Shown here: positions 25,786 through 33,653 of the stretch, piece by piece | Numbering within the stretch: position 1 is the stretch's first letter | Layout of the letters: the number at the start of each line of letters is the position of its first letter | Assembly (NCBI GenBank): GCA_963761525.1 | Contig: CAVXHG010000006.1 | Span: 310,001-374,000, forward strand | DNA from: BOG-931 sp963761525 | GTDB lineage: Bacteria; Pseudomonadota; Alphaproteobacteria; Rhizobiales; Xanthobacteraceae | Length of the DNA: 64,000 bases | Direction: 5' to 3' | Made by a program: the position numbers and the translations under genes | The notes under the pieces: model-generated | Databases searched by the model: none | Seen by the model: only the letters and a program-made list of their open reading frames with translations | What the model was told of the DNA's origin: nothing

Positions 25786-27033
25786 TTAGCCGCGCGCCCA
25801 GGACAGACTTAGTTTCTTTGCCGCCGCCACCGCACCTGTCTTGGCCGCCGGCTGCGGCAGGACGAGTTGCTTGAGTTGAAGCGTGATCCTGTTGCCCTTT
25901 TTGACTTCGTCCAAAGGCACGCCACGATCAATCGCCTCGCGGACCAGCGCGTAATCGTTCGGTATGCAGGCGAGGAAGGCATCGCCGATCGCCTGTTCGA
26001 TATCGCTCTTGCGCAAGCCCGCAGAGAACGTCTTCTGCACAAAGCGATTGATGATGACTTGAGGCTTCGGCCCGTCGCCGAGGCGCTCCCGTATGGCCAA
26101 GACGAGCTGCTTGGCCTGACGTAGACCCGGTACCGTGGTTTCGCTGACGACGAATAGCTTGTTGGAGCCCAGCAACACGCTGTCGGTCCAGGAGAACCAG
26201 GTGCGCGGCATGTCGAATACGACGTAGTCGAAATGCGATGACACCAGGTCAAGCAGCCGGGTTACGACGTCTGGGTCGAACGAGCGCATTTCGGCCGGAC
26301 GATTTGGCGCCGCGATTACCGACAAGCCGGAGGGGTGCTGCGACAGCATGACTTCAAGAAGCTGCCGATCGAGCCGGTCCGGGCTCGGTTCGATCTCGCT
26401 GATATTGAGTCGCGGTTCGATGTCGAGATAATCGGCGCATGCGCCATGCTGGAAATCGAGATCGACCAGACAGGTGGAGGTCTTGCCGCGCCCGCCGCTG
26501 TTTAACAGCAGCATTGCGGTTTGCACCGCGAGCGTGGTGACACCTGCGCCGCCGACCGCGGGCAGGAAAGTGATGATTTGCGCTTCCGTGGTATCGGAGT
26601 TGCCCGGATTCTTGGCGACGCGCGCGCAGGCCCGCACCAACTCGACCGGCGAAACTGGTTTGACCAGGAAGTCCGCAGCCCGCATTTGCATCAGCTGGCG
26701 CGCTACGATGGCGTCGAAGCTCTGCGTTACCACGACTACGGGCGGCCAATTGCCGATCCGGGCAATCATGCGCTCAAGCGCCAGCAGCTCGGCTGAATCG
26801 TTGGCGTCGATGTCGGCGACAACGACTGTGGCGCTTTCAAGCTTGAGAGATTCCGCGTTGGCGGCGAGCTTTCCTTTGATAACCTCAAGGCCGATCTTTG
26901 CGCTCGCGCCAAATGTTGCACGAACAAACTCTGCGAACGCATCGTCCGCGGTCAGAACGACCACATTCGTCTGTGGCGCGGGTGAGTTCGACTGGCCGCT
27001 AGGCATTTTCAAGCTCATGTTTCGTGAAATCAC
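25786..27033 (-). CDS. cpaE: Tad pilus assembly protein CpaE (receiver + ParA/MinD-like ATPase)
   Basis: 415 residues: an N-terminal receiver-like domain (about 22-140, 'VVVLTADDAFAEFVRATFGA', 'VSPVELVRACARVAK') and a MinD/ParA-like domain with the deviant P-loop 'VGGAGVTTLAVQTAM', 'TCLVDLDFQHGACADYLD' and 'YVVFDMPRTWFSWTDSVLL'. The usual P-loop lysine is missing, as is common in CpaE. The protein localises Tad assembly to the pole in Caulobacter. Start is a GTG at 27033; an ATG five codons later is also possible. Two bases separate its start from the cpaD stop. Confidence 0.93.
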   Translation of the reverse strand: MISRNMSLKMPSGQSNSPAPQTNVVVLTADDAFAEFVRATFGASAKIGLEVIKGKLAANAESLKLESATVVVADIDANDSAELLALERMIARIGNWPPVVVVTQSFDAIVARQLMQMRAADFLVKPVSPVELVRACARVAKNPGNSDTTEAQIITFLPAVGGAGVTTLAVQTAMLLLNSGGRGKTSTCLVDLDFQHGACADYLDIEPRLNISEIEPSPDRLDRQLLEVMLSQHPSGLSVIAAPNRPAEMRSFDPDVVTRLLDLVSSHFDYVVFDMPRTWFSWTDSVLLGSNKLFVVSETTVPGLRQAKQLVLAIRERLGDGPKPQVIINRFVQKTFSAGLRKSDIEQAIGDAFLACIPNDYALVREAIDRGVPLDEVKKGNRITLQLKQLVLPQPAAKTGAVAAAKKLSLSWARG

Positions 27034-27034
27034 A

Positions 27035-27436
27035 TCACCTTGAGTCGGGATTTGGGCTATTGCCGCTGCCGGCGCCGTTCGCTAGCGGCGCGCTACCCGA
27101 AACCATTTGTCCCTGGCAGCTCGCCGTCGCCTGCGGTGACGCGCCCGTATCGTTTGTGGGATCCAGGTCAACTGGTTGGTTTTCTCTGTTCTTGCGATAG
27201 CACTCGACCGCACGCTGCATACGCTCACCATTGAAGGCGAGATTGTTGTTATTGCTGTAGCGCGGCCACGGATCGACCGTCTCCTCAGCCGTGTTCGACG
27301 CCACCGCATCGTTGGCGCCGAGCGAGATGGTCTCGCGCCGGTCGTAGTAGATGTCGGAGCAGCCCGCGAGCAGCGCGCCGAGCGCCACCGCGGCGGCGAC
27401 AGCGCGGCCGGCGCGATTAATCCCTGGCCGTGACAT
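27035..27436 (-). CDS. cpaD: Short CpaD-like pilus assembly lipoprotein
   Basis: 133-residue lipoprotein. Start at 27436 has GGAGG just upstream and overlaps the cpaC 3' end by 20 bases. Lipobox 'GALLAGCSD' is followed by 'RRETISLGANDAVASNTAEE' and 'DPWPRYSNNNNLAFNGERMQ', which match the CpaD-type lipoproteins of Bradyrhizobium tad loci. It is about half the length of Caulobacter CpaD and ends in a Gly/Ser/Asn/Pro-rich tail. Position between cpaC and cpaE supports the call. Confidence 0.85.
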   Translation of the reverse strand: MSRPGINRAGRAVAAAVALGALLAGCSDIYYDRRETISLGANDAVASNTAEETVDPWPRYSNNNNLAFNGERMQRAVECYRKNRENQPVDLDPTNDTGASPQATASCQGQMVSGSAPLANGAGSGNSPNPDSR

Positions 27437-28892
27437 AGACGCCTCCATTTTTCGGCAGGTCGAGGATGTGACCGACATAAGGACGATTGAGCGCACCGAC
27501 AGCGAGCCGCGCGAGCGCCGGGCTTACCTCGGCTTGACCCATCAGGAAGAAGTCGACGTCATTGCCGGGCAGTGTGCTGTCGAGCGGCGTATGCACGGGA
27601 TCGGTCGGCCGCAGCGGACGCACAACGTGCGGCGTCACCAAGATGACCAGATCGGTTTCGTTCTTCTTGTACTCGGAACTGCGGAACAACGCGCCAAGCA
27701 CCGGCACGTCACCGGCCCATGGCAGCTGATCCTGGCTGGTCTGGCTGTCGTTCTGCAACAAGCCCCCGAGCATGAAACTTTGGCCATCACGCAGTTCAAC
27801 TGTGGTCGAAGCTTCGCGCACCGTAAGCCCCGGTACCGAAATGCCGTTGGCCACCACCGAAGTTGTGGGATCGATCTGGCTGACATTCGGCTTGATCACG
27901 AGATTGATCTGGCCGTTGTTCAATACGGTCGGCGTAAAGGCGAGACCGACACCGTACTTCTTGTATTCGATCGTAATCTGGCCGAGGGAGCCCGGCACCG
28001 GGATGGGATATTCGCCACCAGCGAGGAAACTCGCGGTATCGCCCGACAGGGCTACGAGATTGGGCTGCGCCAGGTTGCGAATAAGACCTTTTTGTTCCAG
28101 CGCGTTAAGCGCAACGTCGATTGGGGCCGAGCCACCAACCAGCCGGCCGATGAGGAAGCCGAACGGCGACGAGCCCGACAGCACGCCAGCCGCGGTAGTC
28201 GCTGCTACTGGCAGTGCCGCGGCGGGTTGCTGGTCACCGACGTTCGCCAAAAAGCGGTTGCCGAATACGTTCCATTGCACCCCGAGTTCACGGCTCGCCT
28301 GCCGCGACGCTTCGATGAAACGCACCTCCAGCATGACTTGCTGCGGTTGCGTCACCTGAACAGTATTGATGACATCGGGTGCGAACTGGCGGGCAATCGT
28401 CACCGCCTTGTCGAGCGTGGCGGCATCCGCTGCCGTGCCGGTCAGCATGATGCGGCCATTAATCGACGACACCCTGATAGCGCCGCCGGTGAAGCGGGCA
28501 ATCTCTGAGTTGAGCAGCGAGACGTCGTAGGACACCTCGACGTCGAAGACGCCAACAACTTCTTTTTCCTTGCCATAGACCGTCACGCGCGTGGCGCCGA
28601 TCTTCTTGCCGAGGATCGACAGCGCGTGGTCCGTCAACGCGTTGACATCGGCCACGCTTGGGTCGCCGACCGTGATGTCCGAGAAGCTCTGATCGGTGCG
28701 CACGTCCAGCGACTTTCCGATCGTCACTATTACCGAGGATGTGTGCGCCGGGTTCACCAGCGTAACCTGCTGATCTGCATAAGACGTCACCGGCATCTGC
28801 GTTGCCACCAAAGCGACCGCAAGCACCGCACGCACGGCTGCACACCGCAGCAGCGCACCCTTTCGAACTCTGGCTTTGTACTGGTTCTTCAC
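27417..28892 (-). CDS. cpaC: Tad pilus secretin CpaC
   Basis: 491-residue outer-membrane secretin (RcpA/CpaC) forming the channel for Tad pili. GTG start at 28892 is preceded by GGGAG and leads to a signal peptide. Domains: N-terminal pilus-assembly domain 'VTIGKSLDVRTDQSFSDITV', a BON-like domain 'VSSINGRIMLTGTAADAATLD', and the secretin core from about residue 235, with 'ASFLAGGEYPIPVPGSLGQ', 'VKPNVSQIDPTTSV' and 'SFMLGGLLQNDSQTSQDQLPW' leading to 'GDVPVLGALFRSSEYKKNETD'. It precedes cpaD with a short overlap. Confidence 0.96.
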   Translation of the reverse strand: MKNQYKARVRKGALLRCAAVRAVLAVALVATQMPVTSYADQQVTLVNPAHTSSVIVTIGKSLDVRTDQSFSDITVGDPSVADVNALTDHALSILGKKIGATRVTVYGKEKEVVGVFDVEVSYDVSLLNSEIARFTGGAIRVSSINGRIMLTGTAADAATLDKAVTIARQFAPDVINTVQVTQPQQVMLEVRFIEASRQASRELGVQWNVFGNRFLANVGDQQPAAALPVAATTAAGVLSGSSPFGFLIGRLVGGSAPIDVALNALEQKGLIRNLAQPNLVALSGDTASFLAGGEYPIPVPGSLGQITIEYKKYGVGLAFTPTVLNNGQINLVIKPNVSQIDPTTSVVANGISVPGLTVREASTTVELRDGQSFMLGGLLQNDSQTSQDQLPWAGDVPVLGALFRSSEYKKNETDLVILVTPHVVRPLRPTDPVHTPLDSTLPGNDVDFFLMGQAEVSPALARLAVGALNRPYVGHILDLPKNGGVYVTARD

Positions 28893-28978
28893 GTCTAACT
28901 CCCCACCGCTACTCGTTAGCCCCAAAATCGACTTCCACAACTTGAGCTTCGCTTCGTCCCCGCCGTCGCTCAGCTACG

Positions 28979-29836
28979 TCAATTAGTCTCTCGCTCTTGC
29001 CCCGACATGGTCGCAGAGGCGCCCTCGACCGGCACTTTGTACCGATCCAGTTTCGATCCGCGTGTAATGCCGATGCTGACAAACCCCAAATCATTACCTG
29101 TTGCATGCGGATGACTGAGATCGGTGAGCGTCACTTGCCGCGTGGCGCTTTCCGCGACCTCACCGGCTTTGCGCAGCAACAGTGAAAGCGTGCCAACGTT
29201 GGCAGCAAGCGCCAGCCGCTGTCCGTCAACGACGTCCACTTCAAGTGTCACGGATTTGACGACGGACGGCTTTTCGGCGCGAATATCGGCAAGCTGGTCG
29301 ACAGCAATCACACGCGCATTCTGCTCAACGACATCACTCGTCGCTTCGTTCTTGTCATTTTGTCGCGTCAGCACGACATCGACGCGATCGCCCGGCAACA
29401 CGAAACCGGCAACACCTTCAACATCGTTGACGCGGATGGTAACCGCGGTCATGCCTTCCTGAATCATCGCCGATAGCGTGGCGCGCTGGCCGGGCCCGGT
29501 GACTTTGGCCGCGAGTATTGCTTCGTTAGTGTCGATCGGCCCGAGCACGATACGCTTGCCGGTCAGCAAATCCGCGATCTTGCGAAAAGCTCCCGCCGGC
29601 ATTGCGCCTTCCGGCCACGCCATTTCACGCATCGCCGGTGCGGTCAGTTCGTCGCCGAACCGCAACGGCTTTGTCGCAACAACGATCGTGCGTGCCGGTG
29701 GCTCCGTCTTGCGATTTGCTTCGAGGCTCTTCAGACGCTCATCGGCCTGATTGTTGAGCCATACTTGCGCGAGAAATACCGCGAGCAGTCCGAACAGGAC
29801 TGCAAAGCCACCCATGACTAAGGTACTCGCGCGCAA
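28979..29836 (-). CDS. cpaB: Tad pilus assembly protein CpaB/RcpC
   Basis: 285-residue periplasmic, membrane-anchored SAF-domain protein needed for Tad secretin function. The start is probably the TTG at 29836 with AGGGG about 7 bases upstream, because relatives begin 'MRA(A/S)TLVM'. An alternative ATG is 29815. N-terminal TM about 8-27, SAF domain about 50-115 ('VVATKPLRFGDELTAPAMREM'), CpaB domain with 'VTIRVNDVEGVAGFVLPGDRVDVVLTR'. This is the first gene of the leftward cluster; no pilin or prepilin peptidase precedes it. Confidence 0.93.
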   Translation of the reverse strand: MRASTLVMGGFAVLFGLLAVFLAQVWLNNQADERLKSLEANRKTEPPARTIVVATKPLRFGDELTAPAMREMAWPEGAMPAGAFRKIADLLTGKRIVLGPIDTNEAILAAKVTGPGQRATLSAMIQEGMTAVTIRVNDVEGVAGFVLPGDRVDVVLTRQNDKNEATSDVVEQNARVIAVDQLADIRAEKPSVVKSVTLEVDVVDGQRLALAANVGTLSLLLRKAGEVAESATRQVTLTDLSHPHATGNDLGFVSIGITRGSKLDRYKVPVEGASATMSGQERETN

Positions 29837-30195
29837 CTTCGTCCCCTGAATGACGCCGTGAATTCTTGTCTCGTCGGGAACGACTATTGGCCTGTTCGTA
29901 GTGTTGAATTGGTGAAGTTACTGGCGGTTCTGGGCCTATGCTGAAGATTGGTTGAAGCGGTATTCTTTACAGTGCGTGTATCGCAACGATCAAAGTGAAG
30001 AGGTATCGTTTACAAAATTTACGCGCTGATTTTTCTCGCGCATTCCTCGCGCCGCAAAGCCCGCAAATACTGACGGAATCGCACGATGCCTCTTCCGCGA
30101 ATTGTGGCAATTGCCATGTACTGGTTTTAACATTTCGCGGTAGTACACTATTAAGGACAGAGAACACGCGCTCGGAACGCCAGGAGAAAAGCCCG
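29837..30195. other. Intergenic divergent region between cpaB and the CMD-family gene
   Basis: 359 non-coding bases, AT-richer than the genes. They must hold the promoters for the tad operon (leftward) and for the gene at 30196 (rightward). A perfect 12-base palindrome TGGCAATTGCCA lies at 30105-30116 and could be an operator. No pilin (flp) reading frame was found on either strand. Confidence 0.5.
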
Positions 30196-30852
30196 ATGAA
30201 CAAGCCTCACATCAGCTATGTGGACCCCGCGACGGTAACGGATAAAGCCATGCTCGCCGAGTTCGATCGCTGCGCGCGCGAGGGTACACCGCGGCCGGAA
30301 AGCCAGGCCATCCGCGCCCATGTGCCGGCGGTGTTCTGGGCGTTTGCCAATTCCTGGCGCGACGTATTCAAGAACGGTGTCGCCGACCACGATCTCAAGG
30401 AGCTGTGCCGCGTTTATGTTTCGCGGTCGGTAAAGTGCGAATTCTGTGGCAATCAACGTTCGATGAAAGCCGCGTCGCAGGGACTGGCCGAGGACGACTA
30501 TCGCGATCTGATCAACTTCGAGTCTTCACCCCATTACAATGAGCGCCAGAAGGCGGCACTATCCTATGCCGAAGCGATCACTTGGGATCTCCCGGTCGAC
30601 GACAAGTTCTGGGCGCGGCTGCACAAACACTTCAGCGAGCCGGAGCTGGTCGAGATCGGTTATTTCGTCGCTTTGACGATGGGACAGCAGCGCTGGCTGC
30701 GTACGCTTAACATCGACCATCATCAGATCATGGCCGGCACCGACGCTTCGATGGCGCCGGGCTTCGAGAATGCCGAAACCTCGGCGCACTCGAAACAGAG
30801 CGCGGATTATTGGACCGGCCAGAAGGTTGCGGCGGCGCGCGCGGCCGAATAA
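30196..30852 (+). CDS. Carboxymuconolactone decarboxylase/AhpD-family protein
   Basis: 218-residue protein with the CMD/AhpD fold. The redox motif is C81-E-F-C84 followed by 'GNQRSMKAASQGL', as in AhpD-like members that act as thiol peroxidase partners rather than true decarboxylases. 'YNERQKAALSYAEAITWDL' is the typical family helix. Start ATG 30196 has CAGGAGA upstream; the longer frame to 29995 is non-coding. It ends exactly where the convergent M24 gene ends (stop codons abut). With a pcaB-like gene nearby an aromatic role is possible, but CxxC points to peroxide or thiol chemistry. Confidence 0.85.
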   Translation: MNKPHISYVDPATVTDKAMLAEFDRCAREGTPRPESQAIRAHVPAVFWAFANSWRDVFKNGVADHDLKELCRVYVSRSVKCEFCGNQRSMKAASQGLAEDDYRDLINFESSPHYNERQKAALSYAEAITWDLPVDDKFWARLHKHFSEPELVEIGYFVALTMGQQRWLRTLNIDHHQIMAGTDASMAPGFENAETSAHSKQSADYWTGQKVAAARAAE

Positions 30853-32046
30853 CTAAACAGTGGCGAAGCCGCGTGGCACCGCATGCATCGGCTCGATGCC
30901 GGTCTCGGTGATCAGCACCATCTCGCCGGTCTGGACGCCGGCCATGCCGTCGGTGGTCACCACGTTGGGCTGGATGACCACCACCATGTTGGCCTGGAAC
31001 GGTTCGTCCGGCACATGGGCGCTCGGGCGGCTTTTAGTGCCGAGGATCGGCGGCAGATAGCCGCCGCCATAGCCATGCAGGAGATCGTCAATGATGGTGA
31101 AGCCGGCATCCTCGATGACGCCGGCCGCCTCGATCACCTCGCGCGGCATCGCACCGGCCTTGAGCACCTTGGCAACCGCAGCGAACGCGGCATCGGCAAC
31201 AGCGTGCAGATCGCGATAAAGCCTGGTCGGCTCCTCGCCAACCGCGAAACTGCGCAGCACCTGGCCAGGATGCTCCCAGAACGATGCGCTGATTTCGGAA
31301 AAGACGATATCGCCGTGCGCCACTTTGCGGTTGCCGACAAATTGCGTCGGCACGCCGAGGTTTGGATTAGCCATCGATGTCACGCCAAAGAAATGAATGA
31401 CATTGATGCCGCCGAGCGAAACGTAAGCGTGCTCGACCAACTCGGAGAGCTCACGTTCGTTTAATCCCGGACGCAGGCCGTTGCGCAGCGCCATCATGCC
31501 GCGATCGCTAAACGCCGCGCCGATCCGCATCCAGTCAAGTTCTTCCGCGGACTTGACCTGGCGCAGCCGTCCATAGCGGCGATTGAGATTGGCGACGGTG
31601 CCGAACTTTGCCGACAACATTGCGTGATGTTCGAAGGCCATCGGGCCAATCACCGCGACCCGGCCATTCTTCGCACCACGCTTTTCCAACATTCCGATGG
31701 CAGCTTCGGTACAGGACGCACCGCCCCAGGCGACTTCGGCCGGCGCAGCGAGTTTACTTGCCAGTGGCGCGTGATTGACGTGCTGCACGAACATCGCGTC
31801 CGGCTTGTTTGGCGTGAATACACCAACCGCCTCGGCGGTCACCGGCCAGCCGGTCAGCCACTGCACCACAGAGCCGAAACGATTGGCGCCGCAGTAGACC
31901 AGATGATCAACGCCGGCCTCCAGCAACAGGCCCGCGACAGCGGCACGGCGGCGCTGCATTTCGGCATCGCTAAAGCGCGGATAGTCTGCCTCGTGGAGGG
32001 CACGCAGATGCGGGGGCAGTATAAAATCGTCTGACTTGACCGACAC
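30853..32046 (-). CDS. M24 (creatinase/prolidase-like) family protein with replaced metal ligands
   Basis: 397 residues in the pita-bread fold: N-terminal creatinase_N domain (about 25-165) and C-terminal M24 domain (about 170-390). In dinuclear M24 aminopeptidases the metal is held by Asp, Asp, His, Glu, Glu. By position these are here E251 (GDIVFSEISA), Q262, H324 (DDLLHGYGGGY), Q359 (VVVIQPNVV) and Q372 (GVQTGEMVLIT), so only the histidine and an acid remain. That resembles metal-free creatinase more than prolidase or aminopeptidase P. The product therefore probably does not work as a metallopeptidase; its substrate is unknown. Divergent from the pcaB-like gene. Confidence 0.85.
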   Translation of the reverse strand: MSVKSDDFILPPHLRALHEADYPRFSDAEMQRRRAAVAGLLLEAGVDHLVYCGANRFGSVVQWLTGWPVTAEAVGVFTPNKPDAMFVQHVNHAPLASKLAAPAEVAWGGASCTEAAIGMLEKRGAKNGRVAVIGPMAFEHHAMLSAKFGTVANLNRRYGRLRQVKSAEELDWMRIGAAFSDRGMMALRNGLRPGLNERELSELVEHAYVSLGGINVIHFFGVTSMANPNLGVPTQFVGNRKVAHGDIVFSEISASFWEHPGQVLRSFAVGEEPTRLYRDLHAVADAAFAAVAKVLKAGAMPREVIEAAGVIEDAGFTIIDDLLHGYGGGYLPPILGTKSRPSAHVPDEPFQANMVVVIQPNVVTTDGMAGVQTGEMVLITETGIEPMHAVPRGFATV

Positions 32047-32177
32047 CTATTACTCCTGTCATGCCCCGCGAATATGGGGCCTAAGCCCCACGTTCGATCG
32101 TACAATAACATGCGTTGCCGCCTACTGGATCATCCGCGTTTGCCGATGATGACGCCCTGCTCAGGAGACTTCCCACC

Positions 32178-33527
32178 ATGCCTTCGTCTTTGATCGATTC
32201 CTCAATATTCCGCGACATCTTCTCGACCGAGGCGATGCGGCGGGTGTTTTCCGACGAGAACCGCGTGCAAAAGTATCTCGACTTCGAGGCTGGATTGGCA
32301 AAGGCCCAGGCGCGGCTCGGCATCATTCCGAAAGAGGCCGGCGAGGAGATCGTCCGGCATTGCAACGCCAGCGAGATGGATTTCGCGAAACTCAAGACCC
32401 AGACCGAACGCATCGGCTATCCGGTACTGCCGGTGGTGCAGCAACTGGTTGGGCTGTGCAAGGATGGGCTCGGCGAGTGGTGCCACTGGGGCGCGACCAC
32501 CCAGGACATTACTGACAGCGCCACGGTGATGCAGATCCGCGAGGGCCTTGCACTCGTCGAAGCAGACCTGAATGGCATAGCCGACGCGCTCGCCCATCTC
32601 GCCCGCAAGCACCGCGACACGCCGATGGCCGGCCGCAGTAATTTGCAACAGGCGGTGCCGATCACCTTCGGCTACAAGATGGCGACGCTGCTCGCAGCTT
32701 TCGAACGGCACAAGCAGCGGCTGAAAGAACTAAAGTCGCGCGTGCTGGTCGGGGAGTTCGGCGGCGCTGCCGGCACGCTGTCATCGCTGTCCGGACGCGG
32801 GCTCGAGACGCAGGCCGAACTCATGAAAGAACTGAACCTTGGCCAGCCGGCTATCGCCTGGCACACCGTGCGCGACACCATTGCCGAAGTCGGCTGCTTT
32901 CTCGGCCTCGTCACCGGCACCTGCGGCAAGATCGCGTTCGACGTCAAATTGATGATGCAGACCGAGGTGGAGGAGCTTTACGAGCCATTCCACGAAGGCC
33001 GCGGCTCGTCCAGCACCATGCCGCAAAAGCGTAACCCGATCTCGTCGGTTTACATCACCGCGCTGACGTCGGTGGTGCGCCAGCAAACTGCCGCACTGCT
33101 GGATGCCATGGTCGAAGACCACGAGCGCGCCACCGGCCCATGGGAGATCGAGTGGATCGTGTTGCCGGAAATCTTCTGCCTCTCCGCCGGCGCATTGGCG
33201 CAGACCCTGTTCGTGCTGAACGGATTGCAGGTCGATGAAAAGAGGATGCGCAGTAATCTCGACATCACCAAAGGACTGATCGTGTCGGAAGCGGTTATGA
33301 TGGGTCTCGGCCCCTATCTCGGCCGCCAATACGCGCACGATCTGGTTTATGACATCTGCCGCAAAGTCGTCGCGACCGGCCGCCCGTTGGTCGACCTGCT
33401 GGCAGAGAGCGCGGAAATCACCAAGCACCTCGACCGCGCCGCGCTGGCGAAGCTTTGCGATCCGGCGAACTATCTCGGCGAAGCCGGCGCCATGGTGGAC
33501 CGGGTACTGGCGATGCGAGGGAATTAG
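32178..33527 (+). CDS. Fumarase/aspartase superfamily lyase, 3-carboxy-cis,cis-muconate cycloisomerase-like
   Basis: 449 residues, close in pattern to PcaB and adenylosuccinate lyase. Start ATG 32178 has CAGGAG ten bases before; a longer frame to 32115 is unlikely. Superfamily signature 'GSSSTMPQKRNP' at 277-288 with its flexible catalytic serine loop, and 'WGATTQDITDS' at 104-114. The histidine base of fumarase-type enzymes is replaced in 'GRSNLQQAVPITFGYK' (151-166), as in CMLE-type PcaB, which favours lactonising cycloisomerase chemistry over purine lyase. No pcaGH, pcaC, pcaD or pcaIJ genes adjoin, so the pathway is unproven. Its stop codon overlaps the first base of a palindromic repeat. 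Confidence 0.8.
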   Translation: MPSSLIDSSIFRDIFSTEAMRRVFSDENRVQKYLDFEAGLAKAQARLGIIPKEAGEEIVRHCNASEMDFAKLKTQTERIGYPVLPVVQQLVGLCKDGLGEWCHWGATTQDITDSATVMQIREGLALVEADLNGIADALAHLARKHRDTPMAGRSNLQQAVPITFGYKMATLLAAFERHKQRLKELKSRVLVGEFGGAAGTLSSLSGRGLETQAELMKELNLGQPAIAWHTVRDTIAEVGCFLGLVTGTCGKIAFDVKLMMQTEVEELYEPFHEGRGSSSTMPQKRNPISSVYITALTSVVRQQTAALLDAMVEDHERATGPWEIEWIVLPEIFCLSAGALAQTLFVLNGLQVDEKRMRSNLDITKGLIVSEAVMMGLGPYLGRQYAHDLVYDICRKVVATGRPLVDLLAESAEITKHLDRAALAKLCDPANYLGEAGAMVDRVLAMRGN

Positions 33528-33601
33528 AGCATGATCCGGAAAAAGCCTGCCTTCGGACTTGATCCGTAGGTGAAAGCCGGTTTTCCGAAAAGATCATGCT
33601 C
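33527..33601. repeat. Palindromic intergenic repeat, 'gagcatgatccgga' type
   Basis: The 75-base element begins GAGCATGATCCGGAAAAA and ends TTTTCCGAAAAGATCATGCTC, whose arms are nearly complementary and can form a long hairpin. I recognise this as a multi-copy intergenic palindrome of Bradyrhizobium-like genomes. It starts in the last base of the pcaB-like gene's TAG. Confidence 0.85.
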
Positions 33602-33611
33602 AATCAAAATG

Positions 33612-33653
33612 CTAGAGCGACGATCGATTCAATCTAAAACGACTTCGCTCTAG
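33612..33653. repeat. Second intergenic palindrome, 'ctagagcgacgatcgat' type
   Basis: CTAGAGCGA at 33612 and TCGCTCTAG ending at 33653 are perfect 9-base inverted arms around a 24-base AT-richer core. It lies between two convergent genes and ends exactly at the stop of the acyltransferase gene, so it may act as a bidirectional transcription stop. Confidence 0.8.

Noticed and set aside
27351..28508. Rightward 385-residue frame over cpaC/cpaD
   Set aside because: Antisense to the secretin; composition typical of GC-rich shadow frames.
30105..30116. Perfect 12-bp palindrome TGGCAATTGCCA as an operator
   Set aside because: Possible, but short palindromes occur by chance and no regulator gene is near; kept only as a note in the intergenic entry.
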